Below are positions 33,308-41,730 of a DNA stretch of 64,000 nt, in pieces. Made by a program: the position numbers and the translations under genes. The DNA is from JARDZU01 sp963730285 (GTDB lineage Bacteria; Actinomycetota; Acidimicrobiia; Spongiisociales; ZC4RG35): positions 62,001-126,000 of the forward strand of contig CAVSQY010000014.1 in the NCBI GenBank assembly GCA_963730285.1. The letters are read 5' to 3'. Numbering within the stretch: the stretch's first letter is position 1; every line of letters begins with the position of its first letter. Below the pieces are notes generated by a model. That model was not told the DNA's origin. It searched no databases and worked only from the letters and a program-made list of their open reading frames with translations.

Positions 33308-34075
33308 TCAGACGGCATCGGCTCTCTGCCACCAAGCCATGGTGAGCCATGCGGAAAGGCCACTGAGAAGGGGGATCAAGGCGATCTGTATCACCGTCGG
33401 ATCGGGGATTCCCTCGGTTCCGGGTAGCGCCAACAATCCGGGGATCGCATAGGGGAACCAACCCCCGCTGCCAAACAACACCGCGACCTGTGCCACGGCC
33501 ACGATCAGGATTAAGGCGCCTATGGCCGGCAGGTACCCACGACCCGCACTGGCAATCAAGGCGACGCTGAGGGCAAGCAGACCACTGGCAAAGACGATGG
33601 CCAGGAGGCGGGCCAGCCCCGGGCCAAGAGCCGTCTCGTCGAGACCCCCGACGCCGGCAACCACACCGACGACAGCTGTCACGATCGCGACGAGGAGCGA
33701 GAGAACACTGATCCAGGCAGTGAGCACGACGAACTTGGCCCCGGCAATGGTGCTGCGGGAGACAGGAAGTGCAAACAAGGAAGCGAAGGTCCGATCGGAG
33801 TGCTCCCTCCCAAATGCCCACGCCACCACCACCCCGGCGCCTATGAAACCGGCCACGGCGACAATCTGGTCGACCGCTCCGAAGTAGCCCGCCCACCCCT
33901 CTCCGATCAGGAGTGCTCCCGCCTTCTGGCCCAATGCTCCCGTCCCACCTTCTTGCCCCACGGTGTAGAACCCCAGGGCCATCATCGGGAGCAAGAGCAC
34001 CATCAGCGATGTTGCCGTCAGTGCCACGGGGGACCTCTTCAGCTTCCACCACTCCACTCGGAGTGCTCGTCTCAT
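33308..34075 (-). CDS. ABC-2-type transporter permease
   Basis: 255 residues with about six membrane segments (VALTATSLMVLLLPMMALGF, VAGFIGAGVVVAWAFG and so on). REHSDRTFASLFALPVSRS is the classic cytosolic loop of ABC-2 permeases (E.R.GT...LL..P.sR). It overlaps the ATPase gene by four bases, so the two form one exporter. Substrate unknown; the TetR regulator suggests a toxic compound. Confidence 0.88.
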   Translation of the reverse strand: MRRALRVEWWKLKRSPVALTATSLMVLLLPMMALGFYTVGQEGGTGALGQKAGALLIGEGWAGYFGAVDQIVAVAGFIGAGVVVAWAFGREHSDRTFASLFALPVSRSTIAGAKFVVLTAWISVLSLLVAIVTAVVGVVAGVGGLDETALGPGLARLLAIVFASGLLALSVALIASAGRGYLPAIGALILIVAVAQVAVLFGSGGWFPYAIPGLLALPGTEGIPDPTVIQIALIPLLSGLSAWLTMAWWQRADAV

Positions 34076-34818
34076 GACTCACCTGACGCGCCGGCGAGGT
34101 CCGCCTGATAGACGACGTCGAAGAATCGCGCCTCGAGATCGAACCCGCCGGTGTCGAGCTCTCCGATATGGCGCCCGCGGTGGAGCACGGTCACTCGGTC
34201 TGCGACCCGGGCCAACTGGTCGAGATGGTGACTTGAGACCAGAATCGCGGCTCCACGGTCCCTGTACGCAGCGAGAAGATCCCGGATGAAGACGACACCG
34301 GCCGGGTCGAGGGCGTTGGCCGGTTCATCGAGGATCAGGATCGCGGGCTGGTGAACGGTGGCCGAGGCAAGCCCGAGACGCTGGCGGTTGCCCAACGACA
34401 GCGACCTAGCCCGTCTCCGCGCCCATCGGCCCAGCTCGAACTGTTCGATCGCCTGTTCCACCAAGCGTGACAGGTCGGAGGCTTCGACGCGGTGCAGCAA
34501 GGCTGCCGCCTCGATGTTCTCCTCGATGGTGAGCTCCGGATATGCGAACGGCGTCTCGATGAGATGGCCCACTTGTCTCCAAACGGTCGGTGGAGCCTGG
34601 TGCGCATCGAAACCCAAGACCGTGGCCTTTCCGGCGTCGGGTCGCAACATGCCCAATAGGAGACGCATCAGTGTGGTCTTGCCGGCTCCGTTGAGGCCGA
34701 CAACGGCATGGATCTCGCCCCGGTGGACGGCGAGGTCGACGGCATCGAGGGCGAGATCGCCATCGAACTGGCGGGTGAGCCCGCTGGCAAGGAGAGGTGG
34801 CGTGTCGGCGCTCTTCAT
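34072..34818 (-). CDS. ABC transporter ATP-binding protein
   Basis: 248 residues. Walker A is GLNGAGKTTL (about 45-54), the signature is LSLGNRQRLGLA, a variant with N in place of the usual GG (LSGGQ), Walker B ILILDEPANALDP, and the H-loop is SSHHLDQLARVAD. It pairs with the permease downstream as an ABC-2 exporter. It is translationally coupled on both sides (ATGA with TetR and with the permease). Confidence 0.95.
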   Translation of the reverse strand: MKSADTPPLLASGLTRQFDGDLALDAVDLAVHRGEIHAVVGLNGAGKTTLMRLLLGMLRPDAGKATVLGFDAHQAPPTVWRQVGHLIETPFAYPELTIEENIEAAALLHRVEASDLSRLVEQAIEQFELGRWARRRARSLSLGNRQRLGLASATVHQPAILILDEPANALDPAGVVFIRDLLAAYRDRGAAILVSSHHLDQLARVADRVTVLHRGRHIGELDTGGFDLEARFFDVVYQADLAGASGES

Positions 34819-35378
34819 CGGTTCGCTCCGTCATTGATCTCGAGCAAGGCCACGGCAAACCGGATGCGCTCACCGAGCGTCCCGCTGTCCGTGCCTTCGG
34901 CCCAGTCGAAGAGCGCTGCGGTCAGTGCCCCATTCACTGACCCGGCGGCAACCCTGGCCTCGAGCTTGGAGACCCCGGTCGTGGTGAGCGCCTCTACGAT
35001 GATGTCTTCGGTCCGAAGGTTGTTCTCCCAGATCCGCGCTCTGAGACCTCGATGACCTGCGGCCAGGCGGATCCGGGTTCGAGTCATCTCGTCATCGGGC
35101 GGGTCGAGGGAGTCCCAGGACTCGAGGATCCCACGCCGAACCCGCTCCAAGGCGGGGAGGGTGGCGTCCTGGCGGGCTACCGCCTCGCCGATCACGGGGT
35201 CGTAGGGGTCGTCGAGGACCACCGACTCCTTGGTGGGGAAGTGGCGGAAGAACGTCATGTGTGACACGCCTGCGGCCCGGGCAACCTCCTCCACGGTGAC
35301 ATTGTCGAATCCCCTCTCGACAAAGAGCCGGAGGGCCTGTTCCTGCAACCTCTGATGGGTCAGTTGAACCTTGGACAT
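34815..35378 (-). CDS. TetR-family repressor of the ABC exporter
   Basis: 187 residues. The N-terminal HTH reads QEQALRLFVERGFDNVTVEE then AAGVSHMTFFRHFPTKE, the TetR_N pattern with the FxxxxFxxK recognition helix. The C-terminal ligand domain is helical and the substrate unknown. It is first in the operon TetR-ATPase-permease and starts next to a perfect 29-bp operator, so it should repress itself and the exporter. Confidence 0.95.
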   Translation of the reverse strand: MSKVQLTHQRLQEQALRLFVERGFDNVTVEEVARAAGVSHMTFFRHFPTKESVVLDDPYDPVIGEAVARQDATLPALERVRRGILESWDSLDPPDDEMTRTRIRLAAGHRGLRARIWENNLRTEDIIVEALTTTGVSKLEARVAAGSVNGALTAALFDWAEGTDSGTLGERIRFAVALLEINDGANR

Positions 35379-35380
35379 CG

Positions 35381-35409
35381 TTGTGAATGTTAGTCACTAA
35401 CATTCACAA
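35381..35409. promoter_or_regulatory. 29-bp perfect TetR operator
   Basis: Perfect 13-bp arms, TTGTGAATGTTAG and its complement CTAACATTCACAA, around TCA, starting three bases upstream of the TetR start codon. Length and symmetry fit a TetR dimer or pair of dimers. Confidence 0.85.
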
Positions 35410-35580
35410 ACTCAATGTGCCGAGACTCGAGCGGCCGGATCTGTCTCCACACCACCTTCGGTGCCGGCTCACCCCGGGTCTTTTCTCCGTTCAGCTGTGA
35501 CCTTTGGCACTAGAGGGGCGCCCGGGATGACGCGAAAACTGGACACTGATCAGGAATCGCGCGACGGAAAGGAAACACAT

Positions 35581-36450
35581 ATGTCTCTTTCGCTCGACAG
35601 TCGTGCCACGGGCAAGCTGGTGGCTGTCACCGGACCGGAACGGCGGTCCTACCTGTTGTCGGCAACGCTGGCGCTGATCGCGGCGCTGGCCGCTGCCCTC
35701 TCGTTCTTCGTTCCCACCTTGCTCACGGGTACCGATGTGACGAATGGAAACACCAGGGGGACGGCTCTTGTCATGTTGGTCGTGGGCATCCCCACTCTTC
35801 TCATCTCGATGGCCATGACGAGGAGAGGATCGTGGCAGGCACATCTCGTATGGCTCGGGGTCCTCTCCTACATGGGCTACAACGGGGTGCTCTTTGTCTT
35901 CGCGGCCCCGTTCAACGCCCTCTTCCTCCTGTATGTGGCAACTCTCTCGCTGACTGTCTTCTCCCTCGGCTACCTGTTGGCCGGCACCGATCCCGACGAA
36001 TGCACGCCTGACCTGAGAAGGCCCACCGTGAAGGGGCTCGCCATCTACACCTGGACCATCGTCTCACTCAATGCCCTCATCTGGCTAAAGGGCATAGTGC
36101 CCAATCTCGGGGCAGCCAACCCGGGAGCCTTCCTGGCGGAAACTGGCATGACAACCAACCCGGTGTACGTCCAGGATCTCGTGTTCTGGCTCCCGATGGC
36201 GGCACTGGCGGCCTACTGGCTCTGGCAGGAGAAGCCTTGGGGTGTGGCCCTGATCGGGTCCTGGCTGGTCTATGGGGTCATCGAGTCATTGGGAGTGGCT
36301 TCGGACCAGTGGTTCGGATACCACGCCGACCAAACGTCCGAATTTGCATCTGCTGGCGGGATGGGCATCTTCATAGGTCTGGCGCTGATCGGCACGGTGC
36401 CGCTGTATCTCTTCTTCCGAATATCACGAACCGAGAAGGTCAGGTCATGA
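35581..36450 (+). CDS. Multi-pass membrane protein, unknown
   Basis: 289 residues from ATG 35581 (AAGGAA six bases before). About seven to eight membrane segments: SATLALIAALAAALSFFVP, GTALVMLVVGIPTLLISMAM, VLFVFAAPFNALFLLYVATL, IYTWTIVSLNALIWL, LPMAALAAYWLWQ, VALIGSWLVYGVIESLG and GMGIFIGLALIGTVPLYLFF. I do not recognise the family. It overlaps the alpha/beta hydrolase gene by ATGA and so is co-translated with it. Confidence 0.75.
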   Translation: MSLSLDSRATGKLVAVTGPERRSYLLSATLALIAALAAALSFFVPTLLTGTDVTNGNTRGTALVMLVVGIPTLLISMAMTRRGSWQAHLVWLGVLSYMGYNGVLFVFAAPFNALFLLYVATLSLTVFSLGYLLAGTDPDECTPDLRRPTVKGLAIYTWTIVSLNALIWLKGIVPNLGAANPGAFLAETGMTTNPVYVQDLVFWLPMAALAAYWLWQEKPWGVALIGSWLVYGVIESLGVASDQWFGYHADQTSEFASAGGMGIFIGLALIGTVPLYLFFRISRTEKVRS

Positions 36451-37997
36451 GCGGTCGAGAATTGGCGACGCTCCCCGACGGCGCACCAACGCTCGACATC
36501 CGTCCCCGATATGGGTCGTCGGCGCGGGTAGTCGACCAGATCTGGGCCTCCCCGTGGATCGGTTGGGCATCGGCACTCGCCATTGCCTCGATCTTCGGGT
36601 TGGTCAGCGGTGTCCTGACCCCGCGCGGGCCCATCACCAGCCGCGAGGCTCTGATCTCGATGCTGGCTGCCGTGATCGTCGGGTTGGCCGCCGGGCTCCT
36701 CACCGGTCGAAGATGGAGTCTTCTCGTCGCTCCATTGGCCTTCGCATTGATCTTCGAGATCACACGTCTGGGCATCGATGGGCCGACCGTCGACGGGATC
36801 CACCTCGGCTCGCTCTACGGCTGGATCGCGTTCGGCACGGGTCGGCTTTTTCACGGGATCCTGGTCCTGATCCCGATCGCCGTCGGCGACCGGTATGGCG
36901 TCGCCCTGGCAGGCCGGCTCGGTCGCGCCGACACAGTTCGGCTCGGCGGGATCGGTTGGCCCGTGCTCGGGGTTGGAACGCTGGCCGTGGCCGTGTTGGC
37001 CGTGCTCATCGCCCGCCCGGCGAGCACGGCACCGATCCTCGGCAGCGACGGCCTCTCGCCCGTCGGCAGCGTTGCAGAGCTGACAGAGGTCAATCTGGGA
37101 GGTCATGACCAGGCCGTGCTGATCCGGGGCCGTGATGTGACCAACCCGGTGCTCTTGTACCTGTCGGGAGGCCCCGGAGGCTCTGACCTGGGAGCGATCC
37201 GCCAGGACGTGACCCTCGAGCAGGATTTCGTAGTCGTCACCTGGGAGCAAAGGGGGGTAGGGAAGTCCTATGCCGCTTTGGACCCCGTCGAGACGCTGAC
37301 GATGGATCAGATGGTCGCAGACACCATCGAGCTGACCAACTATCTCCGGCATCGCTTCAACCACGAGACGATCTACCTGACCGGCACCTCCTGGGGCACC
37401 ACGCTGGGGGTCATTGCCGCCCAGCAGCACCCCGAGTTGTACTCGGCGATGGTGGGCACCGGTCAGATGGTGAGCCAGAAGGCAACCGATGTCATGTTCT
37501 GGGAAGACACGTTGGCTTGGGCCGAGAGGACCGGCAATGAGGCACTCACTGGGTCGTTGCGCGCCAACGGGCCACCCCCCTACGACGACATCCTGAAGTA
37601 TGAGGCTGCGATCTCCCATGAGCACGACTTCACCCCTTTCCCGGGTCTGGATCTGAGCAAGGAGATGCCCGCGATCCTTTTTGTGCCCGAGAACACGCTG
37701 ATGGACCGGGTGAACGGATTTCGGTCGTTCCTCGACACCTTCTCGGTCCTCTACCCACAGCTACAGCACATCGACTTCCGTGTCGACGTGCCACGACTGG
37801 AGATCCCCTTCTATCTGGTGATCGGAAGATACGAGTCACGGGGCCGGGCCGTCCTGGCCAACGAGTGGTTCGAGATGCTCGATGCCCCGATCAAGGAGAA
37901 GTTCGTCTTCGAGCACTCGGGGCACCGTCCTGTGTTTCAGGAGCCGGGAGAGTTCGCCAGGGTGATGCGTCGAGTTGTGGCGGAGACGACGGGGTGA
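36447..37997 (+). CDS. Membrane-anchored alpha/beta hydrolase (S33-like)
   Basis: 516 residues. The first ~190 hold about six membrane segments (WIGWASALAIASIFGLVSG and others up to GVGTLAVAVLAVLIARPAS). The rest is an alpha/beta hydrolase: oxyanion block LYLSGGPGGSDLGAIRQD, VTWEQRGVGKSYAALDP, nucleophile elbow GTSWGT (Ser within GxSxG), and a late EHSGHRPVFQEP with the catalytic His. SGGPGGS resembles proline iminopeptidase-type S33 peptidases. It is fused and coupled to the upstream membrane protein. Substrate unknown. Confidence 0.82.
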   Translation: MSGRELATLPDGAPTLDIRPRYGSSARVVDQIWASPWIGWASALAIASIFGLVSGVLTPRGPITSREALISMLAAVIVGLAAGLLTGRRWSLLVAPLAFALIFEITRLGIDGPTVDGIHLGSLYGWIAFGTGRLFHGILVLIPIAVGDRYGVALAGRLGRADTVRLGGIGWPVLGVGTLAVAVLAVLIARPASTAPILGSDGLSPVGSVAELTEVNLGGHDQAVLIRGRDVTNPVLLYLSGGPGGSDLGAIRQDVTLEQDFVVVTWEQRGVGKSYAALDPVETLTMDQMVADTIELTNYLRHRFNHETIYLTGTSWGTTLGVIAAQQHPELYSAMVGTGQMVSQKATDVMFWEDTLAWAERTGNEALTGSLRANGPPPYDDILKYEAAISHEHDFTPFPGLDLSKEMPAILFVPENTLMDRVNGFRSFLDTFSVLYPQLQHIDFRVDVPRLEIPFYLVIGRYESRGRAVLANEWFEMLDAPIKEKFVFEHSGHRPVFQEPGEFARVMRRVVAETTG

Positions 37998-38048
37998 TCG
38001 ACAAGATCAGAAGATCCCCAATCAGGTAGGTGCGAGAGGCAACCAGCG

Positions 38049-38061
38049 TAGAATTCCGGCG
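38049..38061 (+). promoter_or_regulatory. -10 box of a leaderless mRNA
   Basis: TAGAAT (38049-38054, five of six consensus) is seven bases before the GTG at 38062, placing the transcription start at or beside the start codon. Confidence 0.6.
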
Positions 38062-41000
38062 GTGGCCCCCGAGCTGAGCCGTCGTCAATTCATCACCCTG
38101 CTAGGCGCGTCGGGGCTCGGCATCCTGGCCGGATGCACGCCCGGTGAGGAGACGACCACAACTGCAGGGCGGGCCACGACCACTCTCGTCCCCACGACAG
38201 ACGCGCCAATTCCCGGCGACGTATGGTCCTTTTGGGAAGAGGTCCGACGAGCGGTGCGCGGCAGCCCCGACCATCTCGCTGAGCACGCTGCGAGCCTGGT
38301 CGAGGGGGGGCAGATGGATGCCATCCTCCGATTCGTCACCGACGAGCTTTCCACCTACCCGCCGCGTGCTGACGGATTCGAGAGTGCTGTGACGGCGACC
38401 AGGTGGGGAATCCGAGGGGTCTTGCGTTGCGGGGCCGGCACGCCGAGAGAGAAAGCCGAATTGCTTGCTTCGATGTTGTCCGATGCCGGCCACGAGGCCG
38501 AAGTGGTCATGGGCCGTGCTTCGGTGACGGACGGGAGAGGACTACTCCGTCGCGGTACTGCTCCCGGTTTCGCCCCCGACATCGAATCGGCGACTCTCGA
38601 TCGATGGCTCGAGCAAATGGGCGCGTCGCCGGCGCAGATCAATGATCCAGACCCGGATGGCGAGGTGAGTGGCCGTCTTGCGGACACTTTGCTGGCCCTC
38701 CTTCCGACGGTCGAGGCCGAGCCCGTGTTCAACCCGATGTTGGACCTGATGCCGATGGTGCGTGTTACGGAGGGCGGGAGCACGCTGATCCTCGATCCTT
38801 CGACACCGAGCGCGCCGGCCGTGGACGGATCCGAGATGCCGGTGTCCGTCCCGCCGCCGGCAACGTCGCTGCCTGTCGTCGAGGTGGAATTGGCTGTCTC
38901 CTCCAGTACCGATCCTGGTTCTCTCACCACTGTCGCAGCCGGATCATGGCCGCTTGATCGGCTCATTGGGCGCCGCCTCGTGGCCAGATTCCTCCCTGCC
39001 GGCGACCTGGCGGCGGCACTCACCGTCCCGGCCATCCAGATCACATCCTTCACGCCGGTTCTGACGGTCGACGGGCCCGATCTCTCGATCGATGAAGCGG
39101 CGGCCGACGGGGTACTCGGGGATTTGGTAACTGTCACGGGATCGGTCATAACCGAGGACGACAGCGGCGTGGTGGCAGTGGACGGCGCTCCGGTAGGTGT
39201 CGCTGCCGATCCGGTCGCCTCGGATATCGCCTCGATGGAGGTGACGGCCAATGTTTCGGCGTTTCCCTTTGTCCGTCTTCAGGTGGCTGCTACCGATGTC
39301 GAAGGAGCTTCGGTCCTTGGCGCATCCGGCGATGCTTTTGAGGTAAGCGAGAATGGGGCGCCCGTGCCATTCCTGGTACGTCAGGCCACCCCTCCACCGC
39401 CCCGGATTCTGCTGCTCTTCGACGGGTCTGAGAGCATTCCCGCCGAGTTCCGGCACGGTGGCGCGGTGGAGTTCGGCACCTCGCTGGCGACGAGTCTCTT
39501 CTCCCGGTTCCCCGATGCTTTGATCAGGGTGGCCGGCGTCAACTACGGTCTCGCATCGGCCTCCCCATCCTGGATGAGCGATGTCTCTGAGGTCAGTGCC
39601 GAGTTGAATCGAATCATCGCCGAAGGGTCCGAGTTGTGGTCGGCGATGGCCGATGCGAGGGGTCTAGGCGCCAACGTGATCGCCCTGATCACCGATGGCG
39701 ATGCGACAGATCCCGAGGAAGGCCTGGCGACTCTGAAGTCACAGGTCGCCGTCGGCCCACCTGTGATCGCCGTCGGGGTGGGTGCTGTCGACGCCGGGGG
39801 CCTGGGTGAGGTCGCCCGTGTTTCTGCGGGGGCTGCTCTCCCTGGGGGAACACCCGAAGAGGCAACGGCCGCCATCATCGGCTATCTCGGTGACCGGGAC
39901 CTGACACCGATCCATATCGAGTACCAGGCCAGACCGGGCGATCCGGTCACTCGGACCGTGACCGTGAGGACGGCGAACACCGAGACCAGTGTGGACTACT
40001 CGGTGCCGCCGGAGACGGAGCGGGCCACGCCGCCGTCCCTCTCCGGTCTCTACTTGGTCGTCAGGATGAATGGCAGGGAGGTGGTGCGGACATTGGCAGG
40101 TCTGCCTGTGGAAGATGCCTCGTCCTCCTCGTTGGTTCCGGCGCATGTTTCCGAGGAGGTGCGCGCTGCTTTGTTTGGGGTTGCGATGCTCTCGGTCGAG
40201 GCCGGCGCCCCAACCACTGCGGCATGGTTCGACGATATCTTCAGTGCCCGTCTCAGCCTGCGCCCACTGGTCGACGCCGATCCAAGCCCGGAAGGCGTGG
40301 TGGCTGCCCTGAGCAATGCGGTTCATCACATCCCCTCGGAGCTGATCACATTGCATGCCCCAATGGAGGGAGGTGCCGACTCCCTCACCTTCGAGACAGG
40401 CCCGAGGATGGTGTTGCTGGTTCGACGGCCGTTGTTTGGCGGGGGAGCCATTAGAAGGGCAGACATCCTTCCCTTCACCGGGTTCGCCTCCGCCGACCCG
40501 AACCCAGCATCCGCCTTCGTCAATACGATGCGTGCGACGGCAAGGTTGTCGGTGGCAGAGGCCGCCGTCTACACCGATTCCACTCTCAGCCGTCTAGAGG
40601 GACGGAGCCTGGAGGTTCTCCTCCCGGCCGCGCCCGCAGCCAGGGAGGGGCCGGTCGCTCCTTTCGCCCGTCTTCTCGATCGTTGGGCAGCCAACTATCG
40701 CCTGATACCTGCCGATGGTCAGCCCTTCGCATTTTGGTCACTGGGTGGGGCAGGGACGATGCTCGGGGTACTCCCCGACGGGAGCGGCGGGGGATCCAGC
40801 TCCGACGCAAACGCACAGTGCACGGCAATGAATCAGGCATTCAGCGCCCTGGACCTCCTTGGTTGGGCCGGAGGGATGCCCTTTGCCTTTGGTGCATTTC
40901 TCGCCTTGGGAAAGGCCATCGCGAAGCAAGCGCTTCGCGAGGCGGCGATCATTGCATCGCTCGGCGGTGAAATGCCCGACACATCTCAGTGTGGGAATGG

Positions 41001-41124
41001 GCCGACCGATGTCCCGTGCGACCTGGCGAAAGATCTTGCCTCTGATGCTCTCGGTTTGGAGGGCGTGTCGGTTGCCGAGAAGGTTTACGGTGTCGCCACC
41101 GGTGGAGACCTGATCAACTGCTGA
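38062..41124 (+). CDS. Tat-exported lipoprotein with transglutaminase-like and VWA domains
   Basis: About 1,020 residues. The N-terminus ELSRRQFITLLGASGLGILAGC joins a twin-Arg motif to a lipobox, so it is exported folded and lipid-anchored. About 85-150: a transglutaminase-like fold (VTATRWGIRGVLRCGAGTP, EKAELLASMLSDAGHEAEVV) whose usual catalytic Cys is Thr. About 454-600: a VWA domain with MIDAS DGSES (454-458) and ITDGDAT (about 543). Cys residues at the C-terminus could pair. The GTG start fits the TAGAAT seven bases before. Role unknown; perhaps envelope assembly. Confidence 0.75.
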   Translation: MAPELSRRQFITLLGASGLGILAGCTPGEETTTTAGRATTTLVPTTDAPIPGDVWSFWEEVRRAVRGSPDHLAEHAASLVEGGQMDAILRFVTDELSTYPPRADGFESAVTATRWGIRGVLRCGAGTPREKAELLASMLSDAGHEAEVVMGRASVTDGRGLLRRGTAPGFAPDIESATLDRWLEQMGASPAQINDPDPDGEVSGRLADTLLALLPTVEAEPVFNPMLDLMPMVRVTEGGSTLILDPSTPSAPAVDGSEMPVSVPPPATSLPVVEVELAVSSSTDPGSLTTVAAGSWPLDRLIGRRLVARFLPAGDLAAALTVPAIQITSFTPVLTVDGPDLSIDEAAADGVLGDLVTVTGSVITEDDSGVVAVDGAPVGVAADPVASDIASMEVTANVSAFPFVRLQVAATDVEGASVLGASGDAFEVSENGAPVPFLVRQATPPPPRILLLFDGSESIPAEFRHGGAVEFGTSLATSLFSRFPDALIRVAGVNYGLASASPSWMSDVSEVSAELNRIIAEGSELWSAMADARGLGANVIALITDGDATDPEEGLATLKSQVAVGPPVIAVGVGAVDAGGLGEVARVSAGAALPGGTPEEATAAIIGYLGDRDLTPIHIEYQARPGDPVTRTVTVRTANTETSVDYSVPPETERATPPSLSGLYLVVRMNGREVVRTLAGLPVEDASSSSLVPAHVSEEVRAALFGVAMLSVEAGAPTTAAWFDDIFSARLSLRPLVDADPSPEGVVAALSNAVHHIPSELITLHAPMEGGADSLTFETGPRMVLLVRRPLFGGGAIRRADILPFTGFASADPNPASAFVNTMRATARLSVAEAAVYTDSTLSRLEGRSLEVLLPAAPAAREGPVAPFARLLDRWAANYRLIPADGQPFAFWSLGGAGTMLGVLPDGSGGGSSSDANAQCTAMNQAFSALDLLGWAGGMPFAFGAFLALGKAIAKQALREAAIIASLGGEMPDTSQCGNGPTDVPCDLAKDLASDALGLEGVSVAEKVYGVATGGDLINC

Positions 41125-41147
41125 TCGGCATTCACCCTGCTGATCAG
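41121..41147. terminator. Hairpin between convergent genes
   Basis: 9-bp stem CTGATCGGC/GCTGATCAG (one G-T wobble) with a 9-nt loop, overlapping the lipoprotein stop and ending just before the convergent gene's stop. Confidence 0.5.
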
Positions 41148-41151
41148 ACGC

Positions 41152-41730
41152 TCACCGAACTGACATGGGCTCCCTTGCCGGGTTGCGTGGCTTGGCGGTC
41201 TGGTTGGAACTCCCGGAGCCCTCGATTCGCACCCAGGTGAGTAAGGCGAATGCGCCAATTACCGCGACGAGAGACCAGCGGAGAATCGGGTTGCCCATGT
41301 CGGTCCCGGCGGTGATCAAGTGGATGGTGGAGAAGGCAAAGAGGGGAAAACTCAAATAGTGCGTTGCCTTCCACACCCGCTTCGAGATTCTTCGTCGGAG
41401 TACTGATGTGATCTCGACGGCAGCCAGCAGATACATGCCCACCACGCCCCAGGCGACCGCAACCGGGTGCCATGTCCCGGTCAGGGGGATGAGGGCGTTG
41501 GTGACACTGATGTCGGTGTAGGAGTCGAGCAGAAGAGATACCACGTGGATGCCGGTGAAGATCACAGCCGCTCCGCCGAGAAAGCGATGCAGGTCGAGCA
41601 GCCAGTTCGGCCTGGGTCGTTTGCCCAGGACCTTTGTGCTGAGGAACATCCCCCAGAGCACCGACGCGGACAGAAGTGCCCAACCGACGATCCCCGAGGA
41701 TCGGGCGATGTACCAGGTGAGCTGGGTCAT
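41152..41730 (-). CDS. Ferric-reductase-like transmembrane protein
   Basis: 192 residues from ATG 41730, whose ATGA overlaps the ApbE stop. Six membrane segments with paired His: LDLHRFLGGAAVIFTGIHVV, GTWHPVAVAWGVVGMYLL, THYLSFPLFAFSTIHLI. The HxxxxxxxxxxxxxH spacing matches haem-binding helices of the ferric reductase/YedZ group. With ApbE it suggests electron transfer across the membrane. Confidence 0.82.
   Translation of the reverse strand: MTQLTWYIARSSGIVGWALLSASVLWGMFLSTKVLGKRPRPNWLLDLHRFLGGAAVIFTGIHVVSLLLDSYTDISVTNALIPLTGTWHPVAVAWGVVGMYLLAAVEITSVLRRRISKRVWKATHYLSFPLFAFSTIHLITAGTDMGNPILRWSLVAVIGAFALLTWVRIEGSGSSNQTAKPRNPAREPMSVR

Noticed and set aside
36270..37625. A 451-residue minus-strand open frame across the hydrolase gene
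   Set aside because: It is rich in Asp, Gln, His and Arg without any domain, and the plus strand has clear hydrolase motifs.
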